From NCBI GenBank assembly GCA_047974565.1, contig JBKECN010000010.1, forward strand, positions 1-64,000: a DNA stretch of 64,000 nucleotides, written 5' to 3'. The translations under genes and the position numbers were made by a program. Positions within the stretch are counted from its first letter, which is position 1. The number at the start of each line of letters is the position of its first letter. This DNA is from JBDIAG01 sp047974565. GTDB taxonomy: Bacteria; Actinomycetota; Actinomycetes; Actinomycetales; CAWJMD01. The notes beneath the pieces are model-generated. The model worked only from the letters and a program-made list of their open reading frames with translations, made no database searches and was not told the origin of the DNA. This document shows positions 1-6,328 of the stretch, in pieces.

Positions 1-235
1 GCGCGACGGCGCCCACCACGGCCAGCAGGTAGGCGGTTAGCGCGTCGACCCGCAGCAGGCCCGCGGCTGTGGTCTGTCCGTCCGGGCCCAGGCTGAGCAT
101 CACCAGTCCACAGGCCAGTACGCCCGCGGCCGCCACGGTGGGCACGTGAGGCACGAAGCCTGCACGGGGAAACAGCAGCGAGCCGACGGCAAGCAGGGCC
201 GGGATGGCCAGGGCGGCCCAGATGGCTGCGGTCAT
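1..235 (-). CDS. hyfF: Hydrogenase-4 subunit F-like membrane protein, 5' part only
   Basis: Only the first 78 residues are present; the gene runs off the left edge. The visible part is a hydrophobic N-terminus with a first membrane helix, a short loop, and the segment LLRVDALTAYLLAVVGAV, which resembles the start of the NuoN/NuoM-type antiporter-like subunits HyfF/HycQ. Its ATG overlaps the stop codon of the upstream hyfE-like gene by one base (TGATG), so the two are translated together. By position it matches the fifth membrane gene of hydrogenase-4/formate-hydrogenlyase-like operons, where it would help form the proton-translocating arm. The hydrogenase large subunit, usually next, would lie outside the window. 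The call rests on gene order as much as on this short sequence. Confidence 0.75.
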   Translation of the reverse strand, partial: MTAAIWAALAIPALLAVGSLLFPRAGFVPHVPTVAAAGVLACGLVMLSLGPDGQTTAAGLLRVDALTAYLLAVVGAVA

Positions 236-882
236 CAGTCCCTCAACTCGCTCAGCTGCCTCAGGCCGGTCCCGCCGAAGACACGGTCGATCCGGCGAGT
301 CAGCACGATGAGGATGACCACGACCAGCACCACGTCCGCGAGCACACCGAGTTCCACAATCGCGGGCAGGCCACCCGCGGCCAGGACCGCCGTGGCGCCG
401 ATGCCGTTGTCCACCACGACGAAGCCGACGACCTGGGCCAGCGCCTGACGACGGGTGGTCAGCACCAGGAAACCGATGAGGACGACCGCGATCCCCACCG
501 GAATGGCCTGGGCGGTACTCCGGTCGCTGTCGGCGACCAGCGGTCGCGAGGCCAGGAAGGCCACCGTCGTCAGCAGGGCGGCCAGCAGCATCGCGGTGGT
601 CGGGTTGACCACCGGACTGGCATCGGCCTGCAGGCCGGAGCCCAGCCTGCCCGTGGTGCGCAGCAACAACGCCGGGATGAGACCGGCCTTGACCAGGGCC
701 AGCAGGGCAGCCATCGCGTAGACCTCCGCGTGGCCGCCCTCGCTGGCGGAGACGGCAAGCCCGGCCAGGGCCACGCCCTGCACCGCGAGCAGCCCGGCCG
801 CGCCGGTCATGCTGCGCCCCCACAGGATGAGCACCGCGGTCAGCAGCAGGGCCCCGGTGGCGGTGGCGAGCAGTTGCGTCAT
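235..882 (-). CDS. hyfE: Hydrogenase-4 component E-like (NuoK-like) membrane protein
   Basis: A 215-residue, almost entirely hydrophobic protein with about six or seven membrane helices. The segment from about residue 50 (HAEVYAMAALLALVKAGLIP) is typical of HyfE/HycP, which carries a NuoK-like core in the membrane arm of group 4 hydrogenase complexes. The start is well supported: ATG at 882 is preceded by GGAGGG. It lies 49 bases downstream of the hyfC-like stop and overlaps the next gene by one base. In the family it contributes to the membrane domain and carries no redox centre. The C-terminus is more hydrophilic (RRIDRVFGGTGL). Confidence 0.85.
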   Translation of the reverse strand: MTQLLATATGALLLTAVLILWGRSMTGAAGLLAVQGVALAGLAVSASEGGHAEVYAMAALLALVKAGLIPALLLRTTGRLGSGLQADASPVVNPTTAMLLAALLTTVAFLASRPLVADSDRSTAQAIPVGIAVVLIGFLVLTTRRQALAQVVGFVVVDNGIGATAVLAAGGLPAIVELGVLADVVLVVVILIVLTRRIDRVFGGTGLRQLSELRD

Positions 883-931
883 CGCGGCCCTCCGGTTGAG
901 ATCCGACGCGTGGCGTTCGGGCGGGCGGGGA

Positions 932-1957
932 TCACGGGGTCACCGTCAGGTAGGAGGCGGTGACGGCGAGGAAGGCCAGGACGAACGAGCCGGCCAGCAA
1001 CTCGGGGACCCGGAACAGCCGGACCTTGGCCAGGAACACCTCGATCGCCGCCACCACCGCAGCCAGTACCAGGACTTTGACCACTACCGCGGCGGTCCCG
1101 AGTACCAGCGCACCCGGGCTGACCTGGCCGGCGATCCCCCAGGGAGCGGCGAGGTTGGCCAGCAGGCCGAGCAGAGCGGTCAGCCGTAGCCAGGAGGCGA
1201 GTTCCAGCCAGCCCAGGTCGCGTCCCGAGGCCTCCAACACCATGGCCTCGTGGATCATCGTCAGTTCCAGGTGGGTGCTGGGGTTGTCCACCGGCAGTCG
1301 TCCGGTCTCGGCGATGACCGCCACCAACAGGGCGACCAGAGCCAGCACGCTGACCGGGCTGACGATCGAGGCAGGGTCGTTCATCCGGGCGGTGAGGATG
1401 GTCGACAGGGTGGACGCACTCACCGGGATGGACAGGGCGTAGACGGCGACCAGGACGGTCGGCTCGACGAGGGCGGAGACCATCATGTGCCGGCTCGAGC
1501 CCATCCCGCCGAAGGCCGTTCCGGCGTCCAGGCCCACCAGGGCGATCAGCACCGACCCCAGCAGCAGCACCGACACGACGACGAACAGGTCGTCCGGGAT
1601 CGCCGGCAGGGTCACCGTGGTCACCAGCGGGAGCAAGGCCACCAGCAACACGCTGGTCGCCATCAGCGCGACCGGCAGGGCACTGCCCAGGAGTACCCCG
1701 TCCGCGGTCAGGGGCGTCTTGCGGGCGAGTTTGCGCAGATCACGCCATGGCTGGGTGATCCCGGCCCCGGCCCGGCCCTCCATCCGGGCCCGCACCTGCC
1801 GGGTGACGCCGACGACGAGCGGGGCGGCGGCGGTGATCGCGGTGACCTGGATGAGGATTGCCAGAGCCGCGGTGGCCGTGGCCGCCACGGTCGAGGCCGC
1901 TGCCGCGGCGGCGATGGCTGGCGGTGTCACCGCGCTGGTGAGGATCGCTGTGGTCAT
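932..1957 (-). CDS. hyfC: Hydrogenase-4 component C / NuoH-like membrane subunit
   Basis: A 341-residue polytopic protein of the NuoH/HyfC/HycD family, which anchors the hydrophilic hydrogenase module to the membrane arm and lines the quinone/proton-coupling site in complex I relatives. Family-like signatures visible are the loop after the second helix (GVTRQVRARMEGRAGAG, then PWRDLRKL) and the acidic region AETGRLPVDNPSTHLELT followed by MIHEAM. An ATGA overlap with the preceding hyfB-like gene fixes the start at 1957; the longer open frame upstream is the antisense/alternate-frame shadow of hyfB. Length is a little above the usual 310-320 residues because of an Ala-rich N-terminus. Confidence 0.9.
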   Translation of the reverse strand: MTTAILTSAVTPPAIAAAAAASTVAATATAALAILIQVTAITAAAPLVVGVTRQVRARMEGRAGAGITQPWRDLRKLARKTPLTADGVLLGSALPVALMATSVLLVALLPLVTTVTLPAIPDDLFVVVSVLLLGSVLIALVGLDAGTAFGGMGSSRHMMVSALVEPTVLVAVYALSIPVSASTLSTILTARMNDPASIVSPVSVLALVALLVAVIAETGRLPVDNPSTHLELTMIHEAMVLEASGRDLGWLELASWLRLTALLGLLANLAAPWGIAGQVSPGALVLGTAAVVVKVLVLAAVVAAIEVFLAKVRLFRVPELLAGSFVLAFLAVTASYLTVTP

Positions 1958-4137
1958 CGCATGACTCCGATGAGCACCAGCAGCAGCGCGGCGAACGAGA
2001 ACGCCAGGTAGCGGTGGATGTCCCCGTTCTGGATGCCGCGGGCCCAGTCGCCGATCCGGTTGAGCAGACGCACCGCGGGGGCGTAGGCCCGCTCCTCGAC
2101 GATGTCCACCAGGTGCTGGGAGTAGGTCATCGTGCGCACGGTGAAAGCCGACTCCTGGTGGTGGCTGACGGTGACATCCGTGGTCGGAGACAGCGCATCG
2201 TCGAAGACCCGCACGAGCGGCTCGGCGTACGAGGTGGCGGTGTACTGCATTCGCGGACTGGTCCGCACGCCACCGCAGCCCCATCCAAGGTCGACCCGGC
2301 GCCGCGGCACCCGCCGGGCCAGCGAGATCACCACCAGCAGGATCGGCAGGGTGAGCAGCGCCGCCAGGACGGTGAGCGCGGCCGGGTCGAGCCCGGCGCT
2401 CACCCCCGGCAGACGCAGCGTGGACGGGCCCTGGATCACCACCGCGTCCGACGGCAGAGCGGCGGCCAGGCCTCGCATCACCCATCCGGGAAGGAGCCCC
2501 AGGGCGAGGACGCATCCGGCGGCGGCGAGGACGGCGACCTGCATGGTCAGCGGACTCTCGGTGGCCTGCGCCGCGGCCTGGGTTCGCGGCCGGGCCAGGG
2601 TGGCGATACCGAAGGCCTTGGTGAAGGTGAGCAAGGCCAGGCCCGCGGTGAGGGCGACCACTCCCATCATCAGCGGCAGCAGGGCCGTGGTGAGCCGATC
2701 GATCCGGCCGTCGGCGTGGATGAGTGCCTGCAGCAGGCTCCATTCGGCGACGAACCCGGAGCTGACCGGCAGGGCGGCAGCCCCCAGGCAGCCGACGGCC
2801 AGGGCGATCGTGGTGGCCGGCATCCGGACCGCCAGCCCGCCCATCCGGTCCAGGTCGCGTTCGCCGGTGGCGTGCAGGATCGACCCGGCCCCCAGGAAGA
2901 GGGTCGTCTTGAAGGCGGCGTGGCTGACCGTGAGCAGCAGTGCCGCCACCAGGGCGGTGGCGGCCACGCCCGGGCGGGTGGTGCGGGTGAGCATGGCGAC
3001 CGCGATGGCGGTGAGGATCAGCCCGACGTTCTCGCTGGTGGAGTAGGCCAGCAGACGCTTGAGGTCGCTGGCAACGGAGGCCTGCAGGATCCCGTAGAGG
3101 GCGCTGGCCAGACCCAACGCGAGCACCAGCAGGGCCCACCAGGGCGGCCCAGCCGGCAACAGCACCGTCGTGGTGAGCAACACCCCGTAGACCCCGAGCT
3201 TGACCATCGCCGCACTCATCAGCGCCGACACATGGCTCGGTGCCTCCGGGTGCGCCCGAGGCAACCACACGTGCAGCGGCACCGCCCCGGCCTTGGTGGC
3301 GAAACCGATCACCAGCAGCGCGAAACCGGCCGAGGCGGTGCCGCCGCCGAGCGTGGCCTCGGCGATGCCGGCCAGCGACGTGGACCCGGCGGAGGCCGCC
3401 AAGAGCGCGAAACCCGCTGCCACCAGAAGGAAACTCAGGTGGGTCATGGTCGCGTACCACAAGCCGGCGGGGCGGACGCCGGCCCGCGCGCCGTGCTCGC
3501 ACAGCACCAGCACGGTGGAGCCCAGCGCCATCAACTCCCAGGCCAGCAGGAAGGACACCACGTCGCCGGCAGCCGGCACCAACTGCATGCCCAGGACGAA
3601 GACGGCGAAGGCGGACCACGCGGTCCGGGAGGCGACCGGACCGTGCGCGTAGCCGATACCGAACAGCGAGGCGAGCACCGCAACCACTCCCGCCACCACC
3701 GTGAACACCCCGCCCAGCGGGGTGGCGGCCCAGGTGAGGGTGACTCCGTCGAGGGCAGTGCCCAGAGCGAGCTGACCGTGGTCACCGGCCAGCGCGGTTG
3801 CGCCGGTGAGGGCGCCGAGTGCGCCCAGCAGCATCGACAGCGTCCCGGCGGCGACGGTGCGGGCACGCGGCGAGGGCACCGCGACGGCCACGACGACGAT
3901 CGCGGCCGCGGCCACCACCTGTGCCAGCACCCCTGCGGTGAACCCGGAGTCGATGCCCTGCGAACCCAGACCGATGCCCTGCCAACCCAGGCCGATGCCG
4001 GACCCCGGTGTGAGGGTGGCTGCCGGTGCGACGGCGGCCACGAGGGTGGCGCCGGGCGCCGGGGCGGCCCCGGACCAGCCGTCCGGACAGAGGACGGCCA
4101 CGAATGCGGCGGTAACGCCGATGGGGGCCGGCGTCAT
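1954..4137 (-). CDS. hyfB: Hydrogenase-4 component B-like proton antiporter subunit
   Basis: A 727-residue membrane protein of the HyfB/HycC/NuoL-like family. The first ~110 residues are a poorly conserved hydrophobic leader. The antiporter-like core follows, with the conserved stretches LLAWELMALGSTVLVL, KAGAVPLHVWLPRAHPEAPS, HVSALMSAAMVKLGVYG and SHAAFKTTLFLGAG; the Lys and Glu residues there are the usual proton-path residues. ATG at 4137 overlaps the upstream small-subunit stop by four bases (ATGA) and the gene overlaps hyfC by four bases, so the operon is translationally coupled. In the family this subunit pumps protons or sodium when the hydrogenase module turns over. The substrate side here is not known. 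Confidence 0.9.
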   Translation of the reverse strand: MTPAPIGVTAAFVAVLCPDGWSGAAPAPGATLVAAVAPAATLTPGSGIGLGWQGIGLGSQGIDSGFTAGVLAQVVAAAAIVVVAVAVPSPRARTVAAGTLSMLLGALGALTGATALAGDHGQLALGTALDGVTLTWAATPLGGVFTVVAGVVAVLASLFGIGYAHGPVASRTAWSAFAVFVLGMQLVPAAGDVVSFLLAWELMALGSTVLVLCEHGARAGVRPAGLWYATMTHLSFLLVAAGFALLAASAGSTSLAGIAEATLGGGTASAGFALLVIGFATKAGAVPLHVWLPRAHPEAPSHVSALMSAAMVKLGVYGVLLTTTVLLPAGPPWWALLVLALGLASALYGILQASVASDLKRLLAYSTSENVGLILTAIAVAMLTRTTRPGVAATALVAALLLTVSHAAFKTTLFLGAGSILHATGERDLDRMGGLAVRMPATTIALAVGCLGAAALPVSSGFVAEWSLLQALIHADGRIDRLTTALLPLMMGVVALTAGLALLTFTKAFGIATLARPRTQAAAQATESPLTMQVAVLAAAGCVLALGLLPGWVMRGLAAALPSDAVVIQGPSTLRLPGVSAGLDPAALTVLAALLTLPILLVVISLARRVPRRRVDLGWGCGGVRTSPRMQYTATSYAEPLVRVFDDALSPTTDVTVSHHQESAFTVRTMTYSQHLVDIVEERAYAPAVRLLNRIGDWARGIQNGDIHRYLAFSFAALLLVLIGVMR

Positions 4138-4619
4138 CGGCCGGTTGCCCGGCGCAGTGCCTCGACGATCGCCTCCGGCTCCGGCGGGCATCCCGGCACC
4201 TCGTCGTCGACCTCGACGACGTCCGATACCGAACCCCGCACCCCGAAACCGTCCCGGAAGACCCCGCAGTTGCGGGCGCACTCCCCGACGGCCACCACCA
4301 TCCGCGGCTCGGGGGTCGCCTCCACCGTGCGGCGCAGGGGTTCGGCCATGTTGTGGGTCACCACCCCGGTGACCAGCACCAGATCCGCGTGGCGGGGTGA
4401 GGCCACCAGTCGGGCTCCGTAGCGATCCGCGTCGTAGACCGGGCCGAAGGCCGCGGCGACCTCGATCTCGCAGCCATTGCATGACCCGGAATCCACGTGC
4501 CGCACCTGCACGCTCCCGCCGAAGACTCGTCCCGCCTCGCGGGGTGCCGGCTTCGGTGGGGCGGGCTCGGCGACGCGGCCGCCAGCCATGATCCGGCGGG
4601 CCAGGTTCACCGGGTTCAC
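4134..4619 (-). CDS. hyfI: NuoB-like [4Fe-4S] hydrogenase small subunit
   Basis: A 161-residue NuoB/HyfI-family protein that would carry a [4Fe-4S] cluster at the interface with the (unseen) large subunit. Cluster ligands are visible in SGSCNGCEIEV, in VGECARNCGVF and in VPGCPPEPEA. The GTG start at 4619 overlaps the arsR stop (GTGA), so translation is coupled to the regulator. The closest arrangement I know is M. tuberculosis Rv0081-Rv0087, where an ArsR protein is followed by this subunit, HyfB-, HycD-, HycP- and HycQ-like proteins and a hydrogenase large subunit. Whether the complex makes hydrogen, oxidises it or has lost NiFe chemistry cannot be decided without the large subunit. Confidence 0.88.
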   Translation of the reverse strand: MNPVNLARRIMAGGRVAEPAPPKPAPREAGRVFGGSVQVRHVDSGSCNGCEIEVAAAFGPVYDADRYGARLVASPRHADLVLVTGVVTHNMAEPLRRTVEATPEPRMVVAVGECARNCGVFRDGFGVRGSVSDVVEVDDEVPGCPPEPEAIVEALRRATGR

Positions 4620-4972
4620 GATGCGCCCTGGTGGTGGTTGTCGAGGTGTTCCACGCGGGCTCGCCGCTCGACCGCCAGCTCGCGCAGCAACCTGCGTGCG
4701 GAGATCAGCAGATCGGCCGCCTCGGTTCCGACCAGGGTGTAGGTCACCTGCCCGCCGGCCCGGTGCTGGCGGACCAGGCCCGTGCGTCGCAGTACCGCCA
4801 GGTGCTGGGAGAGCCCGGTCTGCTCGACGTCGATGCGGGCACGCAGATCACGCACCGCGTACTCGCGTTCGGAGAGCAGTTCGAGCACCCGGATCCGCAC
4901 CGGATGCGCCAGCGACTTGAACAGGTCGGCCTTGGCCTCGTACAGAGGAACCGGGCGGGCAGGCATGCGCAT
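4616..4972 (-). CDS. ArsR-family repressor of the hydrogenase-like operon (Rv0081-like)
   Basis: A 118-residue winged-helix regulator. The core DLFKSLAHPVRIRVLELL and the recognition region VEQTGLSQHLAVLRRTGLV are typical of the ArsR/SmtB family. There is no CxC or other obvious metal motif, so the signal is probably not a thiol-bound metal at the helix-3 site. Two ATGs, at 4972 and 4966, are possible; a perfect choice is not possible because the operator covers the first. It is the first gene of the minus-strand operon and overlaps the small-subunit gene by four bases. In M. tuberculosis the equivalent protein, Rv0081, is a hypoxia-linked regulator; a similar role here is inference. Confidence 0.85.
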   Translation of the reverse strand: MRMPARPVPLYEAKADLFKSLAHPVRIRVLELLSEREYAVRDLRARIDVEQTGLSQHLAVLRRTGLVRQHRAGGQVTYTLVGTEAADLLISARRLLRELAVERRARVEHLDNHHQGAS

Positions 4973-4990
4973 ATGCGAAGATTCGTATAT
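4971..4990. promoter_or_regulatory. Predicted operator over the arsR start codon
   Basis: The arms ATATGCGAA and TTCGTATAT flank GA and are inverted repeats with one mismatch. The element is AT-rich in a GC-rich setting and overlaps the ATG of the ArsR gene, as expected for autorepression by an ArsR dimer. Binding is inferred. Confidence 0.6.
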
Positions 4991-5302
4991 CGAGGTGCCC
5001 GGCGTCAATCGGTTCGGTGAATCTGGTGTGTCGCGGACAGTGAGTTCACCGTCGTGCACTGCACCGAATGGGCATGTCGTGGCAAGGCGTGGCCGACGGC
5101 TGGGAGTCCGGTCGCGCGGTTCTGCTCCCGGCGATCGCGCGCCGCCAGGGGGTGGCCGGGGCGCCTCGGTCAGTGTGGCTCGACCCGCAGGGTGGTTCCC
5201 CGCGCCGGTTCGCGGTTGAGCGACGGGTCGGACCACCATTGCCGTACGTGCAACGGCACGCCTCGTCGACGGTGTCGTCCTGGGAGTCGTCCGGATGAAG
5301 AC

Positions 5303-5401
5303 CACGCCCCGCTGCTCGTGGCATTCACCGGGGTGTCCGGGTCGGGAAAGTCCTCGTTCGCGTTCCGCGCCATCCCGGCCGAGCCACAGCGGCGGCTCAA
5401 A
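5303..5401 (+). pseudogene. Remnant of a UvrA-like ABC ATPase N-terminus
   Basis: One frame reads PLLVAFTGVSGSGKSSFAF and then AIPAEPQRRL. This matches the first Walker A region of UvrA and UvrA-like resistance proteins (usually ...FTGVSGSGKSSLAFDTI.AE.QRR). The similarity stops after about 33 codons and runs into the promoter of the toxin-antitoxin pair; no ATPase signature, zinc fingers or second half follow anywhere nearby. I read it as the stub left after a deletion or an insertion. It is not expected to make a functional protein. Confidence 0.5.
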
Positions 5402-5430
5402 CGAGACCTACCCCAGATATGCTCGCGCTC

Positions 5431-5446
5431 GATATCATGAGATATC
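5431..5446. promoter_or_regulatory. Palindromic operator upstream of the vapBC-like pair
   Basis: Two GATATC hexamers separated by ATGA form a perfect inverted repeat 15 bases upstream of the antitoxin ATG. The element is directly before the GGAGG ribosome site. A palindrome here fits autoregulation by a ribbon-helix-helix antitoxin. Confidence 0.55.
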
Positions 5447-5460
5447 TGGAGGTGTTCGAG

Positions 5461-5682
5461 ATGGCTGACGTGTTGATCCGAGACGTTTCGGATGCGGTGC
5501 TGGCCCAGGTCGATGCGCGCGCTGCACGATTGGGCCTGTCCCGAGTGGAGTACATCCGTCGTCGGTTGGCAGCCGACGCAGCAACAACGGATAGTGCCGT
5601 CTCGGCGCAGGACCTGACCGCGTTCGCGGACCTGGCGGCAGACCTGGAAGAGCCCGAGGTGATGGACGCCGCGTGGCAGTGA
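5461..5682 (+). CDS. VapB/FitA-type ribbon-helix-helix antitoxin
   Basis: A 73-residue protein whose N-terminus (MADVLIRDVSDAVLAQVDAR, then GLSRVEYIRRRL) has the strand-helix-helix pattern of FitA/VapB antitoxins, which bind DNA as dimers. The C-terminal part (DLTAFADLAADLEEPEVMDA) is acidic, as expected for the toxin-neutralising tail. The start at 5461 has GGAGG at eight bases; an upstream in-frame ATG lies inside the operator and is unlikely. It overlaps the toxin reading frame by about ten bases. Confidence 0.85.
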   Translation: MADVLIRDVSDAVLAQVDARAARLGLSRVEYIRRRLAADAATTDSAVSAQDLTAFADLAADLEEPEVMDAAWQ

Positions 5683-6083
5683 CCCAGTGGCTTGCCGACA
5701 AGTCCGCCCTGGTCCGACTTGGCCGGAGCCCGGACGCGGCCAGATGGGCCGAGCGGATCGAACGCGGGCTGGTGCGGGTCGCCACGGTGACGCGGCTAGA
5801 AGTCGGCTATTCCGCCCGCACCTGGCAGGACGCTCGCGTCATGTTCACCCAGCCCCCGTTGTCGTCGATGCCGATCGAGTACCTGACGCCCGCGGTCGAG
5901 GACCGTGCCGTGCAGGTGCAGTTGCTGCTGGCCCGCGAGGGACATCACCGGGCGCCGACGATCCCCGACTTGCTCATCGCTGCCGCCGCCGAACTCGCCA
6001 GTCTCACGGTGTTGCATCAGGACAAGGACTTCGAGCTCATCGCGGCCCTGACCGGACAATCTCTCGAGCGCCTGAACGCCTAG
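5673..6083 (+). CDS. VapC-type PIN-domain ribonuclease toxin
   Basis: A 136-residue PIN-domain protein. The acidic metal-binding residues are visible in order: Asp in WLADKSALVRL, Glu in TRLEVGYSA, Asp in TIPDLLIAAAA and Asp in HQDKDFELIA. VapC toxins cleave tRNA or rRNA at specific sites and are held inactive by the cognate antitoxin encoded just upstream. GTG at 5673 or 5679 could start translation; both overlap the antitoxin stop. The pair sits next to the UvrA-like remnant, which suggests insertion into a worn region. Confidence 0.9.
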   Translation: MAVTQWLADKSALVRLGRSPDAARWAERIERGLVRVATVTRLEVGYSARTWQDARVMFTQPPLSSMPIEYLTPAVEDRAVQVQLLLAREGHHRAPTIPDLLIAAAAELASLTVLHQDKDFELIAALTGQSLERLNA

Positions 6084-6328
6084 CGGCGCGCCACCGAGTA
6101 ACCGACCCCGCCGCGAGGCGTCCGCTGTGGCAGCCGGGTACAAAGACATGAGCATCGCGATGAAGTCGTCGAGGTGGTTGACGTGATGGTCACGATGCTC
6201 GGTCGGCTGGCCGGGCTGAGTTGTGCTGGCCGGGCGGGGCAAGACTGGTTCCAAGGTTGACGACGTCCGTGCCCGGGCTCTCCTGGGCGTGACCCAGGCT
6301 GCCATCGGGCAATGACAGGATGGGCGCC

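Noticed and set aside
932..3619. 895-codon open frame on the minus strand reaching far upstream of the hyfC-like gene
   Set aside because: Only the last 341 codons look like a protein; the rest is an alternate frame of hyfB. The ATGA overlap fixes the true start at 1957.
2014..4422. Plus-strand 802-codon open frame opposite hyfB
   Set aside because: Composition is extreme in Gln, Arg, Gly and His with no domain; it is the complement of a GC-rich coding strand.
5068..5298. 76-codon plus-strand frame between arsR and the UvrA-like stub
   Set aside because: No recognisable similarity, no ribosome site, and codon use unlike neighbouring genes; may be degraded DNA.
6084..6328. Possible small gene upstream of the FAD/Fe-S gene
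   Set aside because: Short frames on both strands lack ribosome sites and conserved features.
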